A DNA stretch of 64,000 nt from Dactylonectria macrodidyma (Eukaryota > Ascomycota > Sordariomycetes > Hypocreales > Nectriaceae). Below are positions 22,343 to 33,369 of the stretch, in pieces. The DNA lies in the NCBI GenBank assembly GCA_020744425.1, contig JAGMUV010000006.1:3224001-3288000 (forward strand). The letters are read 5' to 3'. Made by a program: the position numbers and the translations under genes. The notes beneath the pieces were generated by a model. The model saw only the letters and a list, made by a program, of their open reading frames with translations. It was not told the origin of the DNA and ran no database searches. Within the stretch, counting starts at the first letter, position 1, and each line of letters starts with the position of its first letter.

Positions 22343-24167
22343 ATGATGTCAGCACCTGCAGCCACGGTGGATTTGTCTGCTCTTAGGAAACACGGACTCG
22401 TCGAGTTACGAGATGGAGGCAATGAGCAGTTACACCGCCATGTATGGTCGACTGAGCCTCACGACGGCTTAGACTTAAACATCGTCAAACTTCGAGGCGT
22501 CGCCGAAGCCATCAGAGTTGCGCTAGAGGAGGCTGAAATCCCAGACATCACAAGGGTGAATGAGTTCATTCCTCTAGACAGTTTTGGCACGATCATCAAC
22601 AAAACTACCATGTCGCAACTCCTCCGAGATCTCCAATCTTGCCAGTCTATGTCCCCAAGTAAGAGAGAGCAACTGGCAAACAAAATATGCTCAGCGCCTC
22701 CTCAGTCTTCCAGGAAGGTCGTTGCGGCCCTGATTAGAGTCGGAAAGGAAGAAGACATCCCAAATATTGTCCAGGAAGGTTTCAGCGATGATTGTCTACC
22801 ACTTGACCTGTTTAACGATACTCAACTCCACCATCGCAAGACAGGAAAAATTTGCGAGTCAATGCGCCAGTGGAGTCGCAAGCAAAGGCGAAACTACTGG
22901 AAAGAGACTCAGAAATTTAGTTGTCCAGTATTTATCCGACCAGCCAAAAAGGTATACCACTACGTGCTGCATGAGCCCGTGTTGCTCCCATTCCAGGAAG
23001 AGGTCCAGACATCCGAAGAGAGGAATAGCAACTTTGGAGCACTCAGCGGAAATGGCGATACTGAAGAATCGGGTGGATATGGTTCTGTCTTGCGTGTCCA
23101 GATACACCCGAGCCACCACAAGTTTGGCGATTTTGGGGTACGTATCATCGCGAATGCTTCGCTTTCCTGCACTCACATCCAAGTAGCTGCCAGTTGAAAA
23201 CAACGCTTTTGCCGTCAAGACATTGTATGACAAAGATGCAAAGGGCCGGAGAGCATTCGTGGAAGAAGTCACAGTGCTCTTACGATTTGCTCACCGTACA
23301 GAAAAGCAGCTTCTCAAACTGCTCGCAACATACGAGGTACGGACGGCGAAGGGTGTGTCATATCATCTGATATTTCCTTGGGCAGATTGGAGTGTACGGA
23401 GCTTGTGGAAGGATATGCCGATGGTAAATCAAGCAAACGCCGCAGCCTGCTTCCAGTTGATCACCCAGGAGGTGGCAGCTGTTGCATCATCCGTGGCCTT
23501 CTTCCACAACGACTACGCCAAGGAACTCGATCCAAAAGATAAGGAAAAGTTCGGAAGACATGGAGATGTCAAGGCCGGAAATTTGCTCGTGTACAGGACT
23601 CAAAAAGGTGGCTCAGACCAGTATCGAGTTTTTGTGGCCGACTTTGGGCTTTCCAGGTTTCATCGTCAACAGTCTCGTTCTCTGGTGCACCCCAAGGCGA
23701 CGTCACCTTCTTACCGCCCTCCTGAGTTTGACCTACCGGACGGCTCGCTGAGCAGAAAATCCGACATCTGGAGTCTCGGGGCTTTCTACTTAGAGCATGT
23801 GACCTGGTTCTTGGAGGGATGGACTGCGGTAGAAACTTTTTTTCCTGATTTTCGAGAAGAAAGGGACCATCAAGGCGTAGAATCCGATACCTTCTTCCGG
23901 ATCGTGGTGCAGGGCAACTCCATGAAAGCCATTGTCAAGCCTCAGGTCATTGAGTGGATCGGCAAATTACACCAGCACCGAGGCGCAACGCAATATATAC
24001 ACGATATGCTGGATCTCATCGAGAAGCACATGTTGGTTGCTGACAGAGAGAGTCGGATTGAAGCTACACGTCTTAGCATGGAACTGCAAACCATGTGCGA
24101 CAAATGCAGACGGGACAGGAACTATCGTATGCTTGGTCTTCCCAGACGCAACGAGAGGCCTGCCTGA
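22343..24167 (+). CDS. Protein kinase with unrecognised N-terminal region (2 exons)
   Basis: Model join(22343..23137, 23187..24167), 591 residues, starting at ATG 22343 (MMSAPAATVD); the open frame extends upstream only through a non-ATG codon. The first 240 residues match no domain I know; they include a basic stretch (QWSRKQRRNYWKETQ) just before a CPVF segment. The kinase has a glycine loop GGYGSV (244-249), K276 in FAVKTL, catalytic D392 in HGDVKAGNLLVY, D417 in ADFGLSR, and YRPPE (441-445) in the APE position, followed by SDIWSLGAFYLE. All catalytic residues are present. The 49-nt intron falls between the glycine loop and the catalytic lysine. It lies in the same block as the kinase-ankyrin and pseudokinase genes. 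Substrate unknown. Confidence 0.88.
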
Positions 24168-25578
24168 CTATCATCGGGTATTATGATTTTCCGGACCACG
24201 AACAAGCGCTTTCATAGGAAGAGGAGGCTTCTCACAGAGCAGGGGATTATCGCGGGTACGCTGAGCAGAATTTTGTCTCAAACTCAAGGTAACGAGTGTG
24301 ATCCGGGAAGAAGACCTACGCTGATGACGTGTCAGATTTTGAGGACATGATCACAGAGCCCGATGATTCAGATCACAGGTTGAGATGCCTGGGAAGTCAG
24401 CTTGGCCTCTCGCTGGCAAGCCTCGCGAGTTCTAGCTGCTCTACACTTGGCAATTTTGCGAATTTTCGAATTCGGCGTGCACTGCCACTGCATCACTACA
24501 AGATTTAGGGATCGCGTTGTTCTTGGGGGGAGGGGGGTTTGTGGTGATTTGAGATGGAAGAAGGAGATTCTATTCTTCAATCTGTACATAGCATCCTCTG
24601 TTTGCCGTCTGCTTTGCGTCGAGATACCCAAATGTATTGGATCAAAAACCATCGTAATGCTGGTATGCACTCTGTTCCAATTGTGATAATTCATCCTGGG
24701 ATTCCATTGTCAGCTGTTGGACGCATTCGTTGTGGCGAGCCATCGTAACGTTACCTCGCTGAGAAGCCAAGGCCCAGCGATAATATAGCGGTTATTTCTC
24801 AGCTTTTCAGCGGTCAGCCATCCAGTTCGGCAGGCTAAAATGTCCACTGCGCCACTCACTTTAAGGGTGTACTGCCCCTGTCCGTATAGCTGGTCGAGGC
24901 CCTGTCTCAGCCTGGACGGATCCTTGTAGGCTTTGCGCAGCACATGTTCGGCGACTGAACTGCCGGTGCTCGAGACAGAACAGATGCTGCTCCCGGTGGA
25001 GCGTCGAGAGATCATGACGATACAGTCCTGTATGTCCTTGCGTCCTCTTCAGCCCCGGTGGAGGGATGGCTTAGATACACTTGGCCAGGTTTTTGTTTTG
25101 CAAGAGGGCCTTTGTGACGGTGCCACCATCTTTATGGGCAGCCAAGGGCCCATTCAAGCCTGGCTGAGCCGTGTCAAAGCCCGACCTTCCCGCATGGAGG
25201 TGGGACGGCCGACTGTGATGCTGCATGAACGACAAGCAGTGAAAGCGTGCCACGTTTCAACGCCTGCAGCTAGTTGGGCGGGAGGGACGCAGGCTAAGTG
25301 CAGATTTACATGCTGCAGCACTCCAACTCGGGCTCGGTGACGCGACGGAGCCTCACGGGAGCTACGCAGCCGGGCGAAAGACAGACCCAGAGGCGAACCA
25401 CTCGTCGCGCTATTAGGGTGGTACAGCAACAGTAAGGGTCGCATATTGGGCAGCACAGCCCCATATGCACATGATAACGTGATACCATCAACTTCTCGAC
25501 TTTCCCCGAAGCGGCTCAGTTTCCTCTTTTCCTCTCTTCCTTCTTTGACAAACAGCCAATCGATCCGGGAACTTCAAC
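24168..25578. other. Spacer without recognisable gene
   Basis: About 1.4 kb between two plus-strand genes. Short open frames only. No RNA gene or repeat seen. Confidence 0.45.
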
Positions 25579-27260
25579 ATGGACTGGCCATCCGACCAGT
25601 TCGAGTTTAGAGATCACGACTTGAAATTATTTCAGTATGAAGAGAGAGAGTCTGTTGTTATCCAACGATCAACATGTGAAGATGTGATTAGACTTGCCCC
25701 AAATGCCTCTTTACACTATGCAAGGTTGACGATTTTCATCAGTCATTCCGACGAGATGTGCTGCTCTCTGGAGAGGACTGGGCCGAGTGGCTCAAGACTG
25801 TTAGTAAACAAATCCTACTTTTAGTTTGTCGCATTACATGCTCATCGATTTATACAGAGAGTTTCCAAAAACACCAACATGCCAAAGATTTGTTTCATGC
25901 ATGCACTTGTCCTACCCGATGTTGAAGATTACCAGCTGACGCCCTCGAATCAGCTTATGCAGTAGAGCAAAAAATCTCTCCGAAGATGAAGCATCGCCAC
26001 TTTCCTACGTGCCGTTTTCTCGCTTCACATTCCAGAGAATCCTTTACAAGTTCAGAATCCATCGGACAATAGCGAGAACAGTGACTCGTGAGACGGCCTA
26101 CTTTTCGTCGACTACGATCGATGAGATCGATCGCCCCGCACCGAGTATTGGTATGCATTTGTTCAATGCAATTTGTGCAAGACTGACAGAATTGTCGCCC
26201 AGTTTTGACATGTCGTACATCATCTGCTTGGTCTGATGATCTTGCCATGGCATTGACTCACGACCCAGAAAGTTGCACGACGTTTGCCATCGTTTTTGGA
26301 TGCAATGAAATCCATCGAAAGCAAATCGAGGCTCGCATAGCAGCCGTAATTCCCATGGCACTAGCTCATCCTGCTCTTCTACCAGGCATACTAGCTGAGC
26401 TAGAACGCAAGCGATTGACTGGGTTAGTTGAAGACACACTCGACAGGTTTACCCTCAGAGCTGGCGGCACATCAACCGTTGTAGATGGCCATGTGAGTAG
26501 GCTGTACAAGAGCGAAGCCCAAATGGGCGAGTATTTGGAGTTGTGCTACGAGAGCCAAAACCTCGCCAAAGAGTGCAAAAGCGTCAAACGACAATTGTCT
26601 AAGATGACGCAATTCTGTGGCAATGCATCGACCTGGGTAGCGGACACTCCCAGAGACGAGCTGAGCAAGGTAGAGTTTCCTCAGCGTGGACTAACAGATG
26701 TTGGAAATATGATCAAGAAACGCACCCTGGAAATAATGGACGAGTACGATAACAAAATTGACGAGTGTGGCATGGTGCTAGAAAATACTTCAATCACCAT
26801 GCAGACCGTGAGTACTAACCTATCCTATTGAAGCGGTTTTGAACTGACCTGTGTAGATTTGGAACCACATCGCAAGGCACGATGCCTCCATCAACACCAA
26901 AATTTCCATAGCGAATACATCAATCGCCTTGGACTCAAAGCAGGACAACGCGCAGATGAGATCAATAGCTCTGTTGACAATGATCTATCTCCCAGTCACA
27001 GCAGTCGCGGTAAAATACACATCATTGAATTCGTCGCGCATTCCAACTAACCCTGGGTACAGTCCATCTTCAGCATGGGAATCTTCGACTGGTCACCAAA
27101 AGCAGGGACAGTTGTCTCCAAGTACATTTGGGTATACATTGTGCTATCAATAGCGTTGACCATTTTTACGGTACTAGTGTGGTATCTTGCAACGCGAAGT
27201 AAACAGAAGAAGGGTACCGATACATTTGAGGAGCTTGGGATGAAGGAAGACGAAAGTTGA
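25579..27260 (+). CDS. CorA-like fungal membrane protein; 5' half frame-disrupted, possibly a pseudogene
   Basis: The 3' half is intact: exons ending at 26150, then 26203..26807, 26857..27009 and 27063..27260. It encodes a long coiled soluble region (with a TCRTSSAWSDDLAMALTHDPES segment typical of fungal CorA-like proteins) and two C-terminal membrane helices, LLTMIYLPVTAVASIFSMG and WVYIVLSIALTIFTVLVWYL. The loop reads MGIFDW where true CorA channels have GMN, so magnesium transport is doubtful. The 5' half is a problem. Plausible coding pieces occur in changing frames: the start at 25579 in frame 1, DFHQSFRRDVLL...WLKT in frame 0, PKICFMHALVLP in frame 1, LPADALESAYAVEQKIS in frame 0, and SEDEASPLSYVPFSRF in frame 2. 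One change can be a 58-nt intron (25800..25857), but the others have no room for introns. I infer indels or sequence errors; the 5' model is unreliable. Confidence 0.6.
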
Positions 27261-29172
27261 TAAGTCTAGTGTCAGCCTCCGTTTAACATCACATTACGCT
27301 GCAGAGAAAGTGCTTCTGTCAGGAGTGTCGACAGTACCCTCATAGGTTCAAAGGCTTCATGAATTGAATAATACCGAGAAGCACTGGTATTCTGACCAGT
27401 CCCGCGAGTTTGCAGAGCTCTACCTACAAGGGGTTTTATGAGGGGATAAAACACTCAAGCTTGTTTTTCGCCTGTAGATCACTGGTAACGGCCGCCAGTA
27501 ACAGGAAGTAGGCTGAACGGATGGGTGGATGTCCCTAGATCAACCAGCCTTGGGTGATCTTCTCAATCTTACATATTATTGTGCAGATGTGCGAAAGCCA
27601 TGGCTGGATTTACCCCGCTGATCCTCGCTCGCTTTAATATTTACTTTGTCTTTACAGTTTACTCTGTACAAAAGATCCTTACCTTAAATGAACGTGAATG
27701 GCACTGGTAAGTGGCAGCGGTGGTGTGTGAATCCTAGTCGCTAAGGGAGACTTTTCGTTAGAAATGGCCGATGATCCGACGCCTTGTGAAACTTTCACCC
27801 CACGCGAGCGACCGCCCGAAGCCTTCATTCGTTTTTCTTTTTTTCTTCTCACACTTTCTATTCCTATTTACACATTAACGTAACGGCTAACTGGGGCGAT
27901 GGCTTTTTCAATGACTCGGTATGCCCCACTGCCAGTATTTTCTTCACGGAGAGAGGATAGCGTCGATGGCTGTTACTCCTTAGTAGAAATATAGAGGAAG
28001 TTTGTACAGTAGACAGATCTGCTAGACTGGGTTCCCATTGGTTTTAAATCCTGACAAGGACGAGGTGTGAAATGGCCGTCACCTGTAACGTGCGTCGGGG
28101 TGCGACATGGCCGTTTTGTGGGGAGACTCGGAGAGGTCAGAGCCTGGACAATAATGGAAAGTAACGGAATTTGAACAAGACAAGGTGGAGTTGAGTTCGA
28201 GGTGAATGAAGCTTCTGTTGGAAGACTTCTTATCAGATTCGTCACTCTGGATTGCGACAACGGCATGCGTCGCAGTGTGTGTTTGTTTGTTTAAGTCTGT
28301 AACAAGACGACCCAGATGTCAAATGCCGTTTCGCGTCTGTGTTGACGATAGCCGCGACCTAGTTTTGTCGATCGTCAGCTTGCACTAGATGAGTGACGCG
28401 CGTATATCGCCATGCTGGGCCTTTATCTGTAATTCCGGAACATCTTGGCGGCCAGGATTGCGAGAGCTGGTCTTGGCCTTGCGTAAAGATTATGACGCTG
28501 TACGCGGAACTACGGGTTTTATCTCACAACTCGCACAATGCGCCCACATCCCTCAAGCACCATGTCTACCTTTGTAGTGTCCACAAGGGAGGGATTATGC
28601 TTGCTTTTATTCCCGGCCATGCATCAAATCAGTAAACGGTTCTCACACATCAGCATACGGATTGATTCTCAAATAAGGCCAAGCCAGGAGCCGCTCCACG
28701 ATCCACAGCTTCAATGCCGCTCATCATTTGACATGGCTAGCTTAGAACTGACGTTATAGACGTCGGAAGAAACATGGCAGGATCTGCACCTTGCTCACCA
28801 CGCTAGTTATTTAATGACCAAAGTACCGTCTACGCCGGGTGGTTATGGCTCATCACCATTAACAGACCCTGGTGTTGAAGCCGACCTGTCATCCTTTCTT
28901 AAGGACCCGAGAGTAACGCCTACCATCTCAATATTGGCCCCCTATCACCTACGCCTTTTCTTTCCTTCTTTTCCGTCTAGCATTTTTCGTTTCATTCCAC
29001 AGGCCGTCACGCGCTTTGTCCCATTGATGTCCTGGAGATATCCTCAGACCTACTAGAGAGAGCACAGCCTCTATGGATCTCTTATACGCTGCTACTTAAT
29101 CTTTCCGACACGCTCCTTGTCTGAACAGGCTTCAAATCCTTCCGGTTGCCTCGCTGCGGTCGCTACGAAACG
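27261..29172. other. Gene-free spacer
   Basis: About 1.9 kb. Three overlapping short open frames near 28.2-28.8 kb show no domain. Nothing recognisable. Confidence 0.45.
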
Positions 29173-30774
29173 ATGAACGACTTCACACTCAGCGCCCTTT
29201 CCCCAGAGGAATGGGTGTGTCTTCTCGACAGCCGATCCGATTCCGATAGTCATAGTCCAGTGCTCGTACGCCAGCATTTCCCCTGACGAATCGAACAGAA
29301 AGGAGCTTCCTCCGATTCAACACATCCAGTTTACTCGATGGGAGTCTCTCGCAGCTCGCCTCACATGGTTTCTTGTACCGAGATTCCTCCAAAGCCGTAT
29401 TATACGCGAGCCGATCCACCCAGCCAAACCCGGTCCCACGGCCTATCTCGACGGTATACGAGCTATCGCTGCACTGATTGTCTACTTCTTTCACTTCTCA
29501 TACCAGAGCTTCGGTACTGCCCATGCTTGAGGCCACAACGGCAAACACTACGAAATCATGTGCTTGCCTTTTCTGTCATTAACATTCGGAGGACTGACCG
29601 CCGTAAGCATCTTCTTCATCATCTCTAGTTACGCTCTCTCCTACAAGCCCATAAAGAATATGAGGAGCGGCAACGTTCGAGATTTCTCTACCGGACTAAG
29701 TTCCATGGTTTTCTGACAAGCCATACGTCTTTTCCTCCCGACTACGATCTCTACTTTTGCTATTGTCTCTCTTGTTCGTATAGGTGTATATGAATAGTCT
29801 CGGGACATTGCGACTAGTCCAATCTACTTCAAAGGTTTCCGCGAACTGCATACGCCAAGGCTTCCTACTGCGTACGAGCAGTGGGTCGAGTGGGCAAGAA
29901 CTGTGTACGAGGCCTTCAGAGTGTTTAGCTGGGAACACTGGGCGGAATTTCGAAGTAAGTCGCGCTTGCATGCCAACTACTTCCCAATGGCATGCTAATT
30001 TAAGTGTAGAGTACGACCTCCATCTATGGACAATCCCGTACGAGTTTCGCTGTTCGCTCTTCCTATTTCTCATCCTCATGGGAACAGCTCGTCTCCGATC
30101 AAGATACCGGCTTACTACCCATGCGTTCGTCATGTGCTTTACCTATGCACACTCCAGGTGGGACTTTCTTTTTGACCTGAGCGGCATGGCCTAGGTTGAG
30201 TGGGATCACATCAGGGGAGCCCATGTTTCGGCACCCGCGCTGCCGTTGGAAGAAAGGGGGAAAGGGAGTTGAACCAGGACAACCAACAATAATGCGAGTC
30301 TTCTGGCACCTGATGGGCGTTCTAGCTTTATATCTCATGTGCCAACCTCAGGACAGTGGCGAAATTACCCCGGGATGGGTATATCTTACATCTTTAATCC
30401 CCGATTGGTGGGACGCCGTCAAGTGTCGGTATTGGCAAGGCGTTGGCTCCGTTCTCTTTGTCTTGACAGTCGGCCACTCGGCATGGTGGCAGCGTGTCTT
30501 TAATTCCTCCTTTGCTCAGTATTTTGGCAAGATTTCGTTTTCACTTTACCTCATGCATGGGCCAGTCACCAAGGTAATTGGCTACCACTTCCAGAAGCGG
30601 GCTTGGGATATTACAGGCGTTGAAGGCAACTCGTACGTTTTTGGCTTCTATTTGGGTGCCATCTTCTGTGTACCGACTGTCATTTGGTTTGCTGATGTTT
30701 TCTGGCGAGCTGTGGATATTCCCACAATGAAGTTTGCGAGATGGGTCAAGAAAAAGGCTATCAGGGCTGATTAG
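29173..30774 (+). pseudogene. Decayed acyltransferase-3 (OafA/YrhL-type) membrane protein
   Basis: Integral-membrane acyltransferase family 3, broken by several lesions. A likely 5' exon at 29173..29214 and a 46-nt intron lead into a frame reading PTAYLDGIRAIAALIVYFFHF, the family's RxxxxDGLRG-type start with its histidine. That frame continues to 29954 but contains TGA at 29528, TGA at 29714 and TAG at 29795, with family-like sequence (FFIISSYALSYKP, IRLFLPTTISTFAIV) on both sides of each stop. After an intron (29955..30009) YDLHLWTIPYEF continues the match until TAG at 30192. A frameshift at the A/G-rich run near 30250 moves the rest (192 residues to 30774) into another frame, ending with FGKISFSLYLMHGP. 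Four stops and a frameshift make it non-functional. The stops could have come from C-to-T changes, but that is inference. Confidence 0.85.
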
Positions 30775-31319
30775 CATCACATACAAATTCAGTGCACATA
30801 CATTACAACAGACGACTTATTTTATCTTGAACATTGGAGTCTGGTTTGGGTCTGGATAACACAATTGACTCTAGAACCGTGTTTTTGGAGATACTGGAGT
30901 TGATAGCCAAAAGGAAAGCTCATAGCAGATAACAGCACTATCTATAGGCCCGAGATCAGGGCAATTCATGCCAACGAACAGCTTCCAATTCCTTGGAATT
31001 TTGCGCAATTATATTCACACACGTAGGGTTCGGTTTTCAAATTGTCTTGAGAAAACCCCCGCCAAAAACTCTCGCCTGTGTGGTTGCTTGGCTTGGAAGC
31101 CCTCGGCGTGGTCGGCGAGACTAACGAAGCCAAGAAACAAGACCAAATTAGGGCCAACAGCGCATTGCCTGATGCCATCTGCTCTAATATTTGTACAAAG
31201 CTAACCTGCATTTCCTTGTTAGATTAAAGTGGCTACGCATTGTTCTCGCTCAGTATGGGGGATGGCATGTAATTTCCTCATACTATCAATCATCGACTTC
31301 AAACTCCGACTCTTTCAAG
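30775..31319. other. Spacer upstream of beta-lactamase-fold gene
   Basis: 545 bp holding the promoter of the downstream gene. No motif stands out. Confidence 0.4.
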
Positions 31320-32584
31320 ATGGAAGCCTACGAAGCGCTTTTGGAAAAGGCGGTCCTCGAGGGGATTGTCCCCGGAGCCATCTCTCTTGCAAAAGACAAG
31401 AATGGTAAACCTCCTAGCCCACCTAATGTTCACCGCATAACTCATGCCTTGAAGGGAAATTGAATTACTCCAAGGTGATCTCTGGACCAGACTCGACGTA
31501 TGCCCTGAATACGGTTTTAGAGGTTGCATCGTTGACAAAACTCATCACCACAATTGCGGCCTTGCAACTCGTGGAGAAGGGTTTAATCACACTGGACGAA
31601 GACGTCGCATTGCATATTCCCACATTCGCTAGTCGCGATGTGCTTGATGGCGAGATTGCACCTGACGGGACGTATTCGTCACACAAACGGAAGAATCAAA
31701 TCACCCTCCACCATCTCCTCACTCACACCGCAGGAGCATCGTATACCTTTACGGACGAACGGATAGCAAAGTACGTGAACTCCTCTCCAGCGTATGAGAC
31801 CAAGGGTACGATCGACACTCATTTCCACTTCCCTCTGTCTTACGAACCTGGAGAGGGCTGGTTATACGGCAACGCTCTTGATCGAGTCGGTCAAATCATC
31901 GAGAAATTATCCGGGGACAATCTCGAGGACTACTTTCAGAGAAACATCTTCAAGCCACTTGGTATTTCAAGTGCTTCATTTTGGAGCGACACGCGGCCGC
32001 CAATGGCGGTACGGGCACACCAGCACGCACCCGCAATCCTCAATCCAAATACGGAGAGTTTCACGACTGGACTGAATGAATGCTTCGGTGGCCAAGGCCT
32101 GTTCACTAATCTTCAAGACTACATCAAGGTTCTTTATTCGTTGCTCATGGATGATGAAGTCCTTCTGAAGCGGGAGACAACAGCATTGATGTTCCAACCG
32201 CAACTGTCGGCCGTGACAAAGGCAGCATTACTGCAAAGGCTCGAGTCCCCAGAATGGGCTGTTGGAGATTTGCCTCCAACAGGCGAGTACGATTGGGGAT
32301 ACGGCGGTTTACTGATTGATGGCGACCACCATTCATATCGCCGACGAAATACGCTCTTATGGAGCGGTGCTCCGAGTCTTTTCTGGGTACGATACATCAT
32401 GATTGATTGATTGATATATGGATGTGGCACTAAAACAAGCTGCTAGTTCATTGATCGCGAGGCCGGTTTATGCGGTGTATTTGGAACCCAAGTTTTACCA
32501 CCCTCGGATCCTGCCGTGCGTCCCCTGATCAAGGCATTTGAGGAGGCCGTCTATCATCGGCTAGATGAGATAAATAAGAAGTGA
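31320..32584 (+). CDS. Beta-lactamase/transpeptidase-fold serine hydrolase (3 exons)
   Basis: Model join(31320..31404, 31455..32386, 32447..32584), 384 residues, start ATG at 31320 (MEAYEALLEKAV). The protein belongs to the class C beta-lactamase/EstB/LovD-type family, whose fungal members are esterases or acyltransferases, often in secondary metabolism. The nucleophile and base are S54 and K57 in ASLTK; the tyrosine motif is Y166-G-N in GWLYGNALD; HTAGASYTF is the usual segment after the catalytic helix. There is no signal peptide, so it is probably intracellular. The second intron (GTACGA to CTAG) contains a run of GATT units (32401..32414). The small third exon gives the conserved strand REAGLCGVFGTQVLPP. 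The true substrate is unknown. Confidence 0.9.
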
Positions 32585-33369
32585 GGGGTTGCGACTGTTT
32601 TCGAATCCATGAAAGGCGACTTGGATCATTGAGTCTGCGTCCAAGTTACTCAGACCTTGGACAAAGTCTTGGTGGTGCAAGTTAGTAGCAAGCTATACTC
32701 GAGAATAGAGTTCAAAACAATCTACGTCTTATACGAAAAGGGTTAATTCTCCCAAAAATTTTAGCCTCCAAACATGACGAGCTTTGGTAGCCGCACAAGG
32801 GTGTTATCAAGTATGGGATTTGCAATGGACCTTGAATGGGAAGCCAAGCCAACTGCCAATGCAACGAGCGATAAACAATCGCTCGCGGTTGGTTGAATTA
32901 ATCGACGAGAAATGTGGATCGACACCATCCTAGGATCGCTGCCCCGGAAATCCTCAACCCAGGCGGATACACCTCCGGAACTCAGATTTGTACCCCGGCA
33001 AATAACCTTGGATCAGTCGTATCGCCACGCTCATCCCGTCTTCGCCATTAGGTGGGATAAAGTCTCATGATATAGTTTCTCCACCGATAGTCGAATCACA
33101 CCTGCCTTTTTAGATGGTCTAGCCCTTGTTAGAGTTACCTTGACCGAACGCCCGAGGCAATTACAGGGGACGATGGCGATTACAATGGCACAATAGTGGG
33201 TTCCTCCAGAGTGATCGACTTGCGGGGTATATGCCCTGGAAGATTATGTTCCAATCGCCTGAGGGGGTTGAAGAAACAGCGGTAAACGTTTAACCAGTAC
33301 GAGATAAATACTTTAGAGGGTCTACCTAACTTGGATATCATTTCTGGCCAGTCAGATTCAACAGTCACA
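32585..33369. other. Spacer upstream of secreted carboxylesterase
   Basis: 785 bp between two co-directional genes. No gene or repeat. It should hold the esterase promoter. Confidence 0.4.

Noticed and set aside
28206..28759. Cluster of three overlapping short open frames
   Set aside because: They conflict in phase, lack domains and lack clear splice links.
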